From Microvirga soli (GTDB lineage: Bacteria > Pseudomonadota > Alphaproteobacteria > Rhizobiales > Beijerinckiaceae), in the NCBI RefSeq assembly GCF_016734765.1, contig NZ_JAERQE010000001.1, forward strand, positions 248,001-312,000: 64,000 nucleotides of DNA, read 5' to 3'. The translations under genes were made by a program, and so were the position numbers. Positions 26,186 through 36,312 of the stretch are shown here, in pieces. Within the stretch, counting starts at the first letter, position 1. The number at the start of each line of letters is the position of its first letter. The notes under the pieces were generated by a model. It was not told the origin of the DNA. It worked only from the letters and a program-made list of their open reading frames with translations, and did no database searches.

Positions 26186-27232
26186 TCAGTTGCAGGCCTT
26201 CACCGTGCCGGCCTTCACGCCCTGGCACACCACGTCCTTCGAGGCCCAGCCGGCGTCGATGACCACGTTGAGGTTGTCTTTCGTGACCGCGACCGGCGTG
26301 AGGAAGAGAGCCGTCATGTTCTGCTTCTTCGGCCCGAGGTTCCAGGACTTCGCACCCTGGATTTCGGTGAGCTTCTTGCCGCCTGCCAGCTGCAGGGCGA
26401 TCTCCGCTGCATTGCGGCCGAGTTCACGGGCATCCTTGAACACCGTCACGGTCTGGGTGCCGAGCGCCACGCGGTTGAGCGCCGCCTTGTCGGCGTCCTG
26501 GCCTGAGACCGGCACGGAGCCGGCAAGGCCCTGCGCGGCGAGGGCCGCGATGGCACCGCCGGCGGTGCCGTCGTTGGCGGCGATCACCGCGTCGATCTTG
26601 TTGTTGTTCTTGGTGAGGAACTGCTCCATGTTTCGCTGCGCATTGGCCGGGAGCCAGCCGTCGGTGTAGGCCTCGCCCACATTCTTGATCTTGCCGGAAT
26701 CGATGCCGGCCTTCAGCACTTCCATCGAGCCCTGGAACAGGAAGTTGGCGTTCGGATCCGATCCCGAGCCCTTGATGAAGGCATAGTTGCCCTCGGGCTT
26801 CACCTTCAGCACTTCGCGGGCCTGCAGGCGGCCGACTTCCACGTTGTCGAAGGTGAGATAGAAGGCCTGCGGGATCTCGATGAGGCGGTCATAGCCCACG
26901 ACCGCAATGCCCTCGGCCACGGCCTTCTCGACGGCGGGGCGGACCGCGTCCGCATCCTGCGCCAGCACGATCAGCGCCTTGGCTCCGCGCGAGATGAGGC
27001 TCTCGATGTCGGTGAGCTGCTTGGCAGGCGACGACTGGGCATCGGCCGACACATAGGTGCCGCCGGCCTTCTCGACAGCGGCCTTGATGGCGGCTTCGTC
27101 GGTCTTCCAGCGCTCTTCCTGGAAGTTCGACCAGCTGACGCCGACAACGGGGCCCTTGCCCTGAGCGAAGGCGGCGCCGGCGGAGAGGGCCAGAGCGGCA
27201 AGCGAGATGAGAGCGTGTTTCTTCGAAAGCAT
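26186..27232 (-). CDS. xylF: D-xylose-binding periplasmic protein
   Basis: 348 residues; signal peptide about 1-23 ending AFA. Peripla_BP_4 fold: [65 protein letters not shown] and [16 protein letters not shown] resemble XylF of E. coli closely. First gene of the operon, start ATG at 27232 behind AGGAGGA. Binds xylose in the periplasm for XylHG. Divergent from the ROK regulator. Confidence 0.92.
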   Translation of the reverse strand: MLSKKHALISLAALALSAGAAFAQGKGPVVGVSWSNFQEERWKTDEAAIKAAVEKAGGTYVSADAQSSPAKQLTDIESLISRGAKALIVLAQDADAVRPAVEKAVAEGIAVVGYDRLIEIPQAFYLTFDNVEVGRLQAREVLKVKPEGNYAFIKGSGSDPNANFLFQGSMEVLKAGIDSGKIKNVGEAYTDGWLPANAQRNMEQFLTKNNNKIDAVIAANDGTAGGAIAALAAQGLAGSVPVSGQDADKAALNRVALGTQTVTVFKDARELGRNAAEIALQLAGGKKLTEIQGAKSWNLGPKKQNMTALFLTPVAVTKDNLNVVIDAGWASKDVVCQGVKAGTVKACN

Positions 27233-27427
27233 CGGTGTTCCTCCTGGGCGGCGCTTCCCTGGAAAGCACCGCGCTCATGACAGCTGTCGGGCCTTCTGGA
27301 CCGACGGACGTGGCTCAACCTGCCATGCATTATTGTTCGAGCGGGAAAATAATTATACGAGGCCCTGCGGCCTTCAAGCGTCAAGTCACTAATATTTTGG
27401 TCGGATGCCCGCAACTCGCAGTTTTGA

Positions 27428-27448
27428 TTTATTCAAGCTGTGAATAAA
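27428..27448. promoter_or_regulatory. Perfect dyad between xylF and the ROK regulator
   Basis: TTTATTCA (27428-27435), AGCTG, TGAATAAA (27441-27448), ending 8 bases before the regulator ATG. The surrounding 27340-27450 is AT-rich and should contain both promoters. A likely operator for the divergently encoded ROK protein; assignment inferred from position. Confidence 0.65.
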
Positions 27449-27456
27449 GTAGGCCT

Positions 27457-28665
27457 ATGACCCCTCTGTCCCTCTCTCCCCGCGAAACCGCCCGCCGGCG
27501 CCTGCTCGATGCTCTGCGCCGCGAAGGCCCCATGGCCAGGGTGGAGATCGGCCACCATCTCGGCATGAGCCCGGCCAGCGTCTCCGAACTCGCCGCAGGA
27601 CTTCTCGATGAAGGCGTCCTAGTGGCGGAGGATTCGGCCGACCAAGGTTCGGGTCTGCTCCGCGGCCGGCCCAAGACCCGTCTCTACTTCGCCGAAACCC
27701 TGGGCTCCGTCGTCGGCGTCTGGACCGGCTTCAACCGCATCGAGCTGCGGCTCCTGGACAGCGCCGGCCGCACTCGGGCAAGCCGCCATGTGGAGCGCCC
27801 CTTACGCAATCTCGGGGGCGAGGAGCTGATGGACGTGCTCGCCCACACCATCGCGGCCTTTGCCGAGGAGAGCGGCGCACGTGACGTGAAAGCAGTGGGC
27901 TTGGCCTGCCAGGGCTATGTGGATACCCGCGACGGGATCGTGGCCTGGAGCCCGGTGCTCGGCACCCGCGACCTGCCCCTGGCCTCGGGCTTAAGCCAGC
28001 GCCTGGGCAAGCCGGTGCTGATGGAGAACGACGCCAGCGCCATGGCCTTCGCTATTGCGCAGCGCAACGCCGACCTGCGCTCCGGTCGCACCGCCTGCCT
28101 GATGGTGGGCGATGGCGTGGGCCTCGGCTTTCTCATCCAGGGCGAGCTTTATCGCGGCGCCCGCTTCGGCGGCTCTGAATTCGGCCATGTGCGCCTGCGC
28201 CGGAGCGGACCGCAATGCCGCTGCGGCGGGCGCGGCTGCATCGAGGCCTATCTCGCCGACTACGCTCTGCACCGGGACGCGCAGCTCATCGACCACCGCC
28301 CTGCCCCGACCCTGCTGCTGCCGGGCGAGGAGGCCATGGAGGCCATCGTGGAACAGGCCCGCTCCGGCGACACCGCCCTCCTCAACCTGTTCCATGCAGC
28401 CGGCGAGGTGCTGGGCGATGCGGTCGGCATCCTGATCCAGACGCTCGAGCCCGACCATATCGTGATCTGCGGCCCCGGCACCCGGGCCATGGACCTGCTG
28501 CGCCCCGCCTTCGAGGCGGCGCTCAAATCGCAGACCATTCCCGAACTGCGCGCGCTCGCCACGATCCACGTGGTAGAATCCTCCATGGACCTTCTGACCG
28601 AAGGCGTGGTGATGCAGGCCTTGCGCGAACTCGACCTGGACTTGGCGCGGCTGAGGGCTGCGTGA
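27457..28665 (+). CDS. ROK-family transcriptional regulator (XylR-like)
   Basis: 402 residues. N-terminal winged HTH (about 10-65: RRRLLDALRREGPMARVEIGHHLGMSPASVSELAAGL) followed by a ROK sugar-kinase-like domain, with the zinc motif CRCGGRGCIEAY near residue 250 and GVGLGFLIQGELYRGARFGGSEFGH before it. ROK regulators repress sugar-uptake genes and release DNA on binding the sugar. The divergent arrangement with xylFHG makes xylose the probable inducer. ATG at 27457. Confidence 0.9.
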   Translation: MTPLSLSPRETARRRLLDALRREGPMARVEIGHHLGMSPASVSELAAGLLDEGVLVAEDSADQGSGLLRGRPKTRLYFAETLGSVVGVWTGFNRIELRLLDSAGRTRASRHVERPLRNLGGEELMDVLAHTIAAFAEESGARDVKAVGLACQGYVDTRDGIVAWSPVLGTRDLPLASGLSQRLGKPVLMENDASAMAFAIAQRNADLRSGRTACLMVGDGVGLGFLIQGELYRGARFGGSEFGHVRLRRSGPQCRCGGRGCIEAYLADYALHRDAQLIDHRPAPTLLLPGEEAMEAIVEQARSGDTALLNLFHAAGEVLGDAVGILIQTLEPDHIVICGPGTRAMDLLRPAFEAALKSQTIPELRALATIHVVESSMDLLTEGVVMQALRELDLDLARLRAA

Positions 28666-28703
28666 GAAGCGCTGCAACCACATCTTAGGCCTTACATGAA
28701 AAT

Positions 28704-28727
28704 GCCGCCCGGCTTTCACCGGGCGGC
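28704..28727. terminator. Bidirectional hairpin between ROK and RTX genes
   Basis: Perfect 9-bp stem GCCGCCCGG (28704-28712) / CCGGGCGGC (28719-28727), loop CTTTCA, followed by TTATATTT on the plus strand. Serves the convergent genes ending at 28665 and 28754. Confidence 0.75.
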
Positions 28728-28753
28728 TTATATTTGGATTCTTCGTCGTCCGC

Positions 28754-31700
28754 TTAGATGACGAAGAAATCGTGGTAGTAGAGCTTGGTCTTGTTGGTGA
28801 TCGTGGCGATCTTCACCTGGGCCTTCGACCCGGTGCCGTCCTGGTCGTAATAAAGCGCGCCTGTCTTCTTGTCGTAAACGATCCGGTCTTCCCGGTCCTT
28901 GGCGCGCGTACTCTCCACGAACATGTCCGACTTGAACTTCTTCGGACGTGCGGCCGTACCGGACCCCAGCTTGGTGAAGATCGCGTTGTCGAGATGGAAG
29001 GTGTCGTCCTTGGACTTGAAGTCGTAGATCTTGTCCACGTTCTTGGTCTTGTTCAACCGCGTGTCGAACACGAACGTGTCCTTACCCGTGCCGCCGTAGA
29101 GCTTATCGTTGCCGAGCATACCGTAGATCGTGTCGTTGCCGCCATTGCCCTTCAGGGTGTTCGCGACAGCGTTACCCTTGAGGACGTTGTTGCCGGAGGT
29201 TCCTTCAACGTTGAAGTTGAAGCCTTCGGCCGCAGTGATGCTGGCAAAGTTTCCGCGCACGTTGCTAAGGTTCAACTGCACCGTCGTCACGATCGAGTTG
29301 TTGCCGAGATAGTCTTCGACCACATCCCCGACGTTATCGACGACGTAGATGTCGTCTCCGGCTCCACCCATCATCGTGTCGGCACCGACGCCGCCATCGA
29401 TCCAGTTGCCGGCGCCATTGCCGATGATCGTGTTGTTCAGCGCATTGCCGGTCAGTACAAGAGCGCCGCCGCCGGTGCCCTCGAGGGCTTCCACATTGGC
29501 CCCGAGGGTGTAGTTCGCATCGGAAACGACCTTGTCGTTGCCCGCACCGGCGCCCTCAACGACGGCGTCGCCCACGCTGACGTGATAGATGTCGTCGCCG
29601 TTACCACCCTGGAGAACGTTGGTGGCTCCGTTGCCGTAGAGAACGTCTGCGAATTGCGAGCCGATGACGTTCTCGATGCTGGCATAGGTGTCGCCCTCGG
29701 CAACGTTTCCGGCACCTCGACCGGCCGCGAGATTGACCGTCACGCTGTTTCCGGCGCTGGAGTAGTCGACTGTGTCGATTCCATCATCGCCGCTTAGGAC
29801 ATCGGCCCCGGCGCCACCGATGAGAACATCGCTTCCGGCCCCGCCGCGAAGGTGGTCGTTGTCTGCATCGCCAATAAGCATGTCGTTAAAGGCAGAGCCG
29901 ATCAGGCCCTCGATACCGGAATAAACATCACCTGCTGCGTCACCTGTTCCCGCAAGGTTGGCAAAAGCCTTCGGCACAAATTCTAACTCCGGATCTTTAT
30001 TATTAAGATCTGCTGTTACGCCCGCGCCGGCATTGGCGTAGCTTGCATAATCATCGAAGCCAGTGCCTCCAAAAAGCCTATCTCCACTTGCGCCACCTTC
30101 CAAAGTATCGGAACCGCTCAAGCCATAGAGCATATCGCCGCCTCCACCACCGCGAAGCTCATTAGCAGAATTGTCTCCCTCTAGGATGTCGTTGTGCACT
30201 GATCCGATTAGCCCCTGGATCGAGTTGTAGGTATCCCCAGCTGCGTCCCCCGTGTTTCGGTCAGGGAAAAGAAGTGACGCAATAACACCGACCCCATCTA
30301 ATCCGATGGGCGCCCCAGCATAGGACGCAAAATTCCTACCGCCGTCGCCCGTGAGAGCATCGGCACCGGCGCCGCCTTCCAAAGTATCGTCGCCGTCCTG
30401 CCCGAAGAGCAGATCTGCGCCCTCGTTGCCTTGCAGAAGATCGACCCCGGCACCCCCGTAGAACACGTCTCCACCCGTCCCGCCACGCATGGTGTCGTTG
30501 AAGCGGCTGCCTTCGAAGGCTTGGATATCGGTAAATTGGTCGCCTTTGGCCTCGCCGCCATTTGCGAGTCCGTTCGCATTTCCAGCAGAGCGGTCAAGGA
30601 TGATCGCGCCTGCCGCAAATGCGTAGCTGGCCATATCCCAATTGTTTTCGTCGACACCATCCTCGCCGCCGTTCAGGCTGTCGGCACCCGCGCCGCCATA
30701 GAGATGGTCACGGCCTCCGCCACCGAGCAGCGTGTCGTTGCCTTCGCCTCCGTGAAGCTTATCATTTCCGGCCAAGCCCCAGATCTTGTTGACTTGGTCG
30801 TTTCCGGTCAGAGTGTCGCCACTGCCGTCAACGGTGTCGTTAGAGCCGATCAGGCCCTCGATGCTGATGTAGATATCGCCTTTCGCATCATTCGTGTTCG
30901 CGCCCGGAGTCGCGAGACTGGCAACCACGGATTGAGTGGCATTGCGATAGGAGGCGAAATCGAAGTCAGCGCCGCCTTCCAAGGTATCGTTGCCGGCACC
31001 GCCCTCCAGTTCGTCGTCGCTAGCACCGCCCTGAAGCCTGTCGTCGCCCGCCCGTCCGAGCAGGGTGTCGGTATATTCCGACCCGACATAGACGTCCTTG
31101 CCCTGTGTGCCATTGACCCTCACCCCGGTCTCGCGTGGGTCAAAGATGACCTTAGTGATCGAGTTGTCGCTACCATCCTGCCATGCCACCACGATACGAC
31201 CGTCAGTCATTTCGCTGACAGTCGGCGTATATTGCTGGGTGAAGACGTCCTTGGCTGCACGGGAATTCAGAGGAGCTGCATACGTATTCTTTTTACCATC
31301 CGGGCTCACGATTGTGAGGAAGATGTCGCCATTATCAGTAACCGTTCCATCTTGAGTTTGAGTATATTGAGAGTACACGACGGCAACACGCCCACCCCTG
31401 AGAGCCGTCGTGTGAACGTAATCGAATTCATCCAGCCCCTGTGTTGTGACAAGAGCAGCCTGACCGATTTCTCCTTGCGACGAATAAAAGACTGTCTGAA
31501 CGTTACGCCCGTTTTGGGAGGTCACAGCGAAAGCGCCAGTCAAGTTTCCGTTAGGATCTTTCAGCGCGACAACGTCTGCATCAGTTCCACCATGTACTTC
31601 AATGGCTTCTGGAATAGTAGAGCCCAAGGTGACAATCTTAAACTTGATCGTTGTACCATCCGCATAGCTGACAACGAATTTACCAGCACCGACTTCAGTT

Positions 31701-32248
31701 ACATCGACTTGATCGACATTCGTTGCAGAAGCAATCTCGAGAGTGCTTTGCACAACTCCGTTGTCATTCTGGATAGCAAGAAAAACTTTGTTTCCCGTTT
31801 CATAAGCCGTGACAAAACCTGAATTTCCATTGCGGGCCATCGACGGGGTATCGCGATTGTCCAGACCGAGCCCGCTCGCGAGAATGATAGGATCGGTGCC
31901 ACTGGTTATGTTGCCGTTGACATCATAAACACGACTTCTGATACTGAAGGACCCGGCTTGATTAGGAGCGGATTCATTCCAGCTGATGGCAAAGCTGCCT
32001 TCCGTCCCAATAGCCTGGATATCGACGATGTTCTGACTTTGACCTACGTTGGGAAGGGAGTGAACACCACCGACTTGCACACCGAGGCCATTGTAGATCT
32101 TGAAGAAAAGCGTACCGCCGCCGTTGCTCTCGCCCTGCCGCCAAGCGACCACATAGCCGCCGTTTGGGAGCGCTGTGACCATTTCACGGCTCATATCTGA
32201 ATTGACGGCGACTTGGGTTTCGCTGTTGTTCCAAATTGCAAATGTCAC
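28754..32248 (-). CDS. Large RTX calcium-binding secreted protein
   Basis: 1164 residues without an N-terminal signal peptide, as expected for type I secretion. Residues about 1-375 are a run of strand repeats with VVAWRQGE, AISWNES, FVVSYADG, VAVVYSQ and IVVAWQDGSDN at regular spacing, probably a beta-propeller. Residues about 385-1050 carry many GGxGxDxLxGG calcium-binding nonapeptides (LEGGAGNDTLEGGAD, LHGGEGNDTLLGG, LRGGAGSDVLIGG), split into blocks by ASY...GDAAGDTY..IEGLIGS units. The last 100 residues (FVFDTRLNKTKNVDKIYDF to the end) are a typical RTX secretion-signal region. No T1SS genes are nearby. An adhesin or surface role is inference. Confidence 0.9.
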   Translation of the reverse strand: MTFAIWNNSETQVAVNSDMSREMVTALPNGGYVVAWRQGESNGGGTLFFKIYNGLGVQVGGVHSLPNVGQSQNIVDIQAIGTEGSFAISWNESAPNQAGSFSIRSRVYDVNGNITSGTDPIILASGLGLDNRDTPSMARNGNSGFVTAYETGNKVFLAIQNDNGVVQSTLEIASATNVDQVDVTEVGAGKFVVSYADGTTIKFKIVTLGSTIPEAIEVHGGTDADVVALKDPNGNLTGAFAVTSQNGRNVQTVFYSSQGEIGQAALVTTQGLDEFDYVHTTALRGGRVAVVYSQYTQTQDGTVTDNGDIFLTIVSPDGKKNTYAAPLNSRAAKDVFTQQYTPTVSEMTDGRIVVAWQDGSDNSITKVIFDPRETGVRVNGTQGKDVYVGSEYTDTLLGRAGDDRLQGGASDDELEGGAGNDTLEGGADFDFASYRNATQSVVASLATPGANTNDAKGDIYISIEGLIGSNDTVDGSGDTLTGNDQVNKIWGLAGNDKLHGGEGNDTLLGGGGRDHLYGGAGADSLNGGEDGVDENNWDMASYAFAAGAIILDRSAGNANGLANGGEAKGDQFTDIQAFEGSRFNDTMRGGTGGDVFYGGAGVDLLQGNEGADLLFGQDGDDTLEGGAGADALTGDGGRNFASYAGAPIGLDGVGVIASLLFPDRNTGDAAGDTYNSIQGLIGSVHNDILEGDNSANELRGGGGGDMLYGLSGSDTLEGGASGDRLFGGTGFDDYASYANAGAGVTADLNNKDPELEFVPKAFANLAGTGDAAGDVYSGIEGLIGSAFNDMLIGDADNDHLRGGAGSDVLIGGAGADVLSGDDGIDTVDYSSAGNSVTVNLAAGRGAGNVAEGDTYASIENVIGSQFADVLYGNGATNVLQGGNGDDIYHVSVGDAVVEGAGAGNDKVVSDANYTLGANVEALEGTGGGALVLTGNALNNTIIGNGAGNWIDGGVGADTMMGGAGDDIYVVDNVGDVVEDYLGNNSIVTTVQLNLSNVRGNFASITAAEGFNFNVEGTSGNNVLKGNAVANTLKGNGGNDTIYGMLGNDKLYGGTGKDTFVFDTRLNKTKNVDKIYDFKSKDDTFHLDNAIFTKLGSGTAARPKKFKSDMFVESTRAKDREDRIVYDKKTGALYYDQDGTGSKAQVKIATITNKTKLYYHDFFVI

Positions 32249-32671
32249 GGTAATCTCTCCCAGAAAGTGTCAAAGCCCCGGCTCGCCGTGCAACGGAATC
32301 ACATGGCCGCTCTTGTGACGTTGTAGTATGCGGGGCCAAAAGATAATGCAAGGTTATAGCTTTTGAACTGCTACAAAGTGCGCTGCCACACATGGCAAAG
32401 CTTGGAGGTGTCTTGCAGGAAGGGATATCCCCTACGTCACTCCGAAAGGTGATTGAAATCAATCACTTCTCTATGCCAGGCAAATTCGCCGACTAATCTA
32501 CAAAGCTTGGCAGATGCAGCCCCAGCAGGCGAAAAGGTCGCTCATCTGAGTACCTGAAGATCGAACGGCTTCGCCCTGCTCCAGAACCCGCCCTGACAGC
32601 CAACGCCATAGCCATCCGCTCGCAGACCCGCTATTTCTTGGCCCAGACCAATCCCAAGCCCCCGAGACCCG
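32249..32671. promoter_or_regulatory. Intergenic region between the RTX gene and polA
   Basis: About 420 bases with no convincing gene. It holds the RTX promoter side (minus) and the polA promoter side (plus). The one clear structure is a dyad at 32449-32466, described separately. The RTX-proximal 100 bases are moderately AT-rich. Short open frames here have no ribosome site or protein-like composition. Confidence 0.5.
32449..32466. promoter_or_regulatory. Dyad in the RTX-polA intergenic region
   Basis: GTGATTGA (32449-32456), AA, TCAATCAC (32459-32466): perfect 8-bp arms, two-base spacer, about 200 bases upstream of both genes. Compact enough to be a protein-binding site rather than a terminator. 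Not an exact FNR or CRP site. Regulator unknown. Confidence 0.5.
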
Positions 32672-35600
32672 ATGCCTTCGTCCTTCCGTCCCGTCCAAGC
32701 CGGCGATCATGTGTTTCTTGTCGACGGCTCGTCCTTCATCTTCCGGGCCTATTTCCAGTCCATGAACCAGGAACAGAAGTACAATTCCCGGTCCTCGGAC
32801 GGGATGCCCACGGGGGCCGTGCGGCTCTTCGTGTCCAAGCTCCTGCAGTTCATGCGCGACGGGGCGGCGGGGTTGAAACCCACGCATCTGGCCATCGTGC
32901 TCGACAAGTCCGAGGGCTCGTTCCGCAAGGAACTCTATGAGGATTACAAGGGCCACCGGCCGGACGCGCCGGACGACCTGAAGGTCCAGATGCCGATCAT
33001 GCGCGAGGCGATCCGCGCCTTCGGGCTCGAGCCCGTGGAGTTGCAGCGCTACGAGGCGGACGACCTGATCGCCACCTATACCCAGCAGGCGAAGGCGCGC
33101 GGGGCCGACGTGCTCATCATCTCGTCCGACAAGGACCTGATGCAGCTCGTGGGGCCCAAAGTCTGCTTCTACGATTTCGAATCGGGCTCGAAGGGCAAGC
33201 CCGGCTATCGGCCCGAGCGCAATCTCGATGAAAGCGCCGTCACCGAGAAGTGGGAGGGCATCCCGCCGGAAAAGATCGGCGACGTGCTGGCCCTCATGGG
33301 CGACAGCTCGGACAACGTGCCGGGCGTGCCGGGCATCGGGCTCAAGACCGCAGCGCAGCTCATCAAGGAATACGGCGATCTCGAAACGCTTTTGGAGCGC
33401 GCGCCCGAGATCAAGCAGCCCAAGCGCCGCGAGAGCCTGATCGCCAACGCAGAGATCGCGCGCCTGTCCAAGAAGCTCGTGACGCTCGATTGCGAAGCGC
33501 CTGTTCCGGTGCCGCTCGACGAGCTGCGCGTGCCGGACCCCGATCCGAAGATTCTGGTGGGTTTCCTCAAGGCCATGGAGTTCAACACGATCACGCGGCG
33601 GGTGGCGGAACTCTACGAGGCCGATCCGTCAGTGATCCCGCCCGACCCGCGCCTCATGCCGGGCGGCGAGGCGATCCGCTGGACCGGCAACGGCACCGGC
33701 GTGACGGCCCCCACCGACGATGCGGTGCCGTTCTTCGGGAAGACCGATGCAGGCTCCGGCGAGGTCGATCCTTTCGCGGGCCTCGACCTGCCGGAGACCG
33801 CGACCCTCCGCAAGCCTATCGAGGGCTTGGGTACACCGTCACAGCTCGCTGGCAAGCGCGCGACGGAAGCCTCTTCCGTGCCCATCGACGTCACCGCTTA
33901 CGAGACCATCACCAACCTGGAGCGCCTGAAGGAATGGGTGGCGCTCGCCCGCGAGCAGGGCCATGTGGCCGTCGATACGGAGACCAGCGATCTCGATGCG
34001 AACCGCGCTGACCTCGTTGGCTTCTCGCTGGCGCTGGAGCCGGGCAAGGCCTGTTACGTGCCGCTGCAGCACCGGGATGAATCCGACCTCTTCGGCGGCG
34101 GGCTCGTGAAGGGGCAGATCCCCGTCACCGATGCGCTCGACGTGATCCGTCCGATGCTGGAGGACGCGGCTGTTCTCAAGATCGGCCAGAACATGAAATA
34201 CGATTGGATCGTGTTCAAGCGCCACGGCGTCGAGGTGCACCCCTACGACGACACGATGCTGATCTCCTACGTGCTCGATGCCGGCAAGGGCCCGCACGGC
34301 ATGGACGAGCTTTCGCGTCGCCATCTCGGCCACTCGCCGATCACCTTCTCGGAGGTCGCCGGCACGGGCCGGAACAAGGTGACCTTCGACAAGGTGGAGA
34401 TCGGCAAGGCCACCGCTTACGCGGCGGAGGATGCGGACGTCACCCTGCGGCTCTGGCATGTGCTGAAACCCCGCCTCGTGGCCGAGCGCCGCGCCACCGT
34501 CTACGAGACGCTGGAGCGCCCGATGGTGGACACGCTGGCGCGCATGGAAATGCGCGGCATCATGGTCGACCGGCAGATCCTCAGCCGCCTCTCGGGCGAC
34601 TTCTCGCAATCCCTCGCGCGCCTCGAGGACGAGATCCACGAGATGGCGGGCGAGAAGTTCTCGCTCGGCTCCCCGAAGCAGATCGGCGACATCCTGTTCG
34701 GCCGCATGGGCCTGCCTGGCGCGAAGAAGACGCCGTCCGGCCAATGGGCAACGCCCGCGACGCTCCTCGATGAACTGGCGCAGGCCGGCCACGAACTGCC
34801 GGCAAAAATCCTCGAGTGGCGCCAGCTCTCCAAGCTGAAATCCACCTACACGGATACCCTGCAGGAGCACATGAATCCTGAGACCAAGCGGGTGCACACC
34901 TCGTTCTCGCTGGCCTCCACCACGACGGGGCGTTTGTCCTCGTCCGACCCCAACCTGCAGAACATCCCGATCCGCACGGAAGCGGGCAGAAAAATCCGCA
35001 AGGCCTTCGTGGCACAGGAAGGCCACAAGATCATCTCGGCGGATTACAGCCAGATCGAGCTGCGCCTGCTCGCGCACATCGCCGACATTCCGCAATTGCA
35101 GGAAGCCTTCGCCAACGGCGTCGACATTCACGCGGCGACAGCGTCCGCCATGTTCGGCGTGCCGCTGGATCAGATGACGGGCGATCTGCGCCGCCAGGCC
35201 AAGACCATCAATTTCGGCATCATCTACGGCATCTCGGCCTTCGGCCTCGCCGTGCGTCTCGGCATCGGCAACCAGGAGGCCTCCGCGTTCATCAAGCAGT
35301 ATTTCGAGCGCTTCCCGGGCATCCGTACCTATATCGACGAAACGAAGAAATTCGTTCGCGAGAAAACTTACGTGACCACCCTCTTCGGGCGGATCTGCCA
35401 CTATCCGCAGATCCGATCCGGCAACCCGTCCGAGCGCGCGGGCGTGGAGCGTCAGGCGATCAACGCACCGATCCAGGGCACCGCCGCCGACATCATCCGC
35501 CGCGCCATGGTGCGCATGGAGGACGTTCTCAAGGCCGAGCGCCTCTCCGCCCGCATGCTGCTGCAGGTGCATGACGAACTGGTGTTCGAAGTGCCGGACG

Positions 35601-35728
35601 ATGAGGTCGAGGCGAGCCTGCCGGTGATCTCGCGCGTGATGACGGAAGCTCCCTTCCCGGCCGTGTCGCTGAAGGTGCCGCTCGCGGTGGACGCGCGCGC
35701 CGCGCAGAACTGGGACGAGGCGCACTAA
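32672..35728 (+). CDS. polA: DNA polymerase I
   Basis: 1018 residues, all three domains. 5' nuclease (about 10-300: FLVDGSSFIFRAYF, YEADDLIATY, IISSDKDLMQLV, GDSSDNVPGVPGIG). 3'-5' exonuclease (about 410-610) with intact VDTETSDLD and YAAEDADVTLRL, so proofreading is likely retained. Polymerase domain with motif A SADYSQIELRLLAH, motif B RRQAKTINFGIIYGIS and motif C LQVHDELVFEVP. Functions in Okazaki-fragment maturation and repair. Slightly longer than E. coli PolA because of a linker near 320-400. A GNAT gene starts 3 bases after its stop. Confidence 0.97.
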   Translation: MPSSFRPVQAGDHVFLVDGSSFIFRAYFQSMNQEQKYNSRSSDGMPTGAVRLFVSKLLQFMRDGAAGLKPTHLAIVLDKSEGSFRKELYEDYKGHRPDAPDDLKVQMPIMREAIRAFGLEPVELQRYEADDLIATYTQQAKARGADVLIISSDKDLMQLVGPKVCFYDFESGSKGKPGYRPERNLDESAVTEKWEGIPPEKIGDVLALMGDSSDNVPGVPGIGLKTAAQLIKEYGDLETLLERAPEIKQPKRRESLIANAEIARLSKKLVTLDCEAPVPVPLDELRVPDPDPKILVGFLKAMEFNTITRRVAELYEADPSVIPPDPRLMPGGEAIRWTGNGTGVTAPTDDAVPFFGKTDAGSGEVDPFAGLDLPETATLRKPIEGLGTPSQLAGKRATEASSVPIDVTAYETITNLERLKEWVALAREQGHVAVDTETSDLDANRADLVGFSLALEPGKACYVPLQHRDESDLFGGGLVKGQIPVTDALDVIRPMLEDAAVLKIGQNMKYDWIVFKRHGVEVHPYDDTMLISYVLDAGKGPHGMDELSRRHLGHSPITFSEVAGTGRNKVTFDKVEIGKATAYAAEDADVTLRLWHVLKPRLVAERRATVYETLERPMVDTLARMEMRGIMVDRQILSRLSGDFSQSLARLEDEIHEMAGEKFSLGSPKQIGDILFGRMGLPGAKKTPSGQWATPATLLDELAQAGHELPAKILEWRQLSKLKSTYTDTLQEHMNPETKRVHTSFSLASTTTGRLSSSDPNLQNIPIRTEAGRKIRKAFVAQEGHKIISADYSQIELRLLAHIADIPQLQEAFANGVDIHAATASAMFGVPLDQMTGDLRRQAKTINFGIIYGISAFGLAVRLGIGNQEASAFIKQYFERFPGIRTYIDETKKFVREKTYVTTLFGRICHYPQIRSGNPSERAGVERQAINAPIQGTAADIIRRAMVRMEDVLKAERLSARMLLQVHDELVFEVPDDEVEASLPVISRVMTEAPFPAVSLKVPLAVDARAAQNWDEAH

Positions 35729-35731
35729 AGC

Positions 35732-36241
35732 ATGCGCCAGGAGGTCTCACACGGACTGACGGTGCGACCTGCCAATGTTCAAGACTCCGAGACGATCTTC
35801 AGCCTCATAGCTGGGTTAATCGACGATCATCTGCCCGGCCAGATACCTTGGACATCCGTCGAGCGGATCGCAGCCGACGGCTTCGGTGCCGATCCTCTGT
35901 TCGAAGCTTTGATCGCGGAACGCGACGCCAAGCCTGTCGGCTTCGTGTCGTTTTTCCGCGGCTATGCCGGCTGGCGCGGCAAGCCCATGGGCATCGTGCA
36001 TGCACTCTACATAATGCCGGAAGAGCGGCGCACGGGAGCCGCGCGAGCCCTGATGGCCGCCGTTGCGAAGGTTGCCCTAGAGCGGAGCTGGGTGCGTGTC
36101 GAGCTCTTCGTCGAGGAAGGGCGGCCTGCCATCCGCTTCTATGAATCTATCGGCATGCGTGACCTTTCCCACCGGCACCTGCGTCTTGAAGGTGAAGCAC
36201 TGCAAATTCTCGCGATGGAAGACGGAACCGCACGAACCTAG
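35732..36241 (+). CDS. GNAT-family N-acetyltransferase
   Basis: 169 residues. GNAT motifs: VHALYIMPEERRTGAARALMAAVAKVA (acetyl-CoA loop, with RRTGAA in place of the usual Q/RxxGxG/A) and RVELFVEEGRPAIRFYESIGMRD. The ATG at 35732 lies 3 bases after the polA stop, so it is probably translated from the polA message; a functional link with replication is not evident. Substrate unknown. Confidence 0.85.
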   Translation: MRQEVSHGLTVRPANVQDSETIFSLIAGLIDDHLPGQIPWTSVERIAADGFGADPLFEALIAERDAKPVGFVSFFRGYAGWRGKPMGIVHALYIMPEERRTGAARALMAAVAKVALERSWVRVELFVEEGRPAIRFYESIGMRDLSHRHLRLEGEALQILAMEDGTART

Positions 36242-36312
36242 ATATCTTCCGAACAAGTAGGCGCTAGAATGAGAATCTCTTGCCGAGAGAGAAGACATAT
36301 CGGGAGGCCCCC

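Noticed and set aside
33839..35725. 628-codon open frame on the minus strand
   Set aside because: Antisense shadow of polA caused by high third-position GC; the composition is not protein-like.
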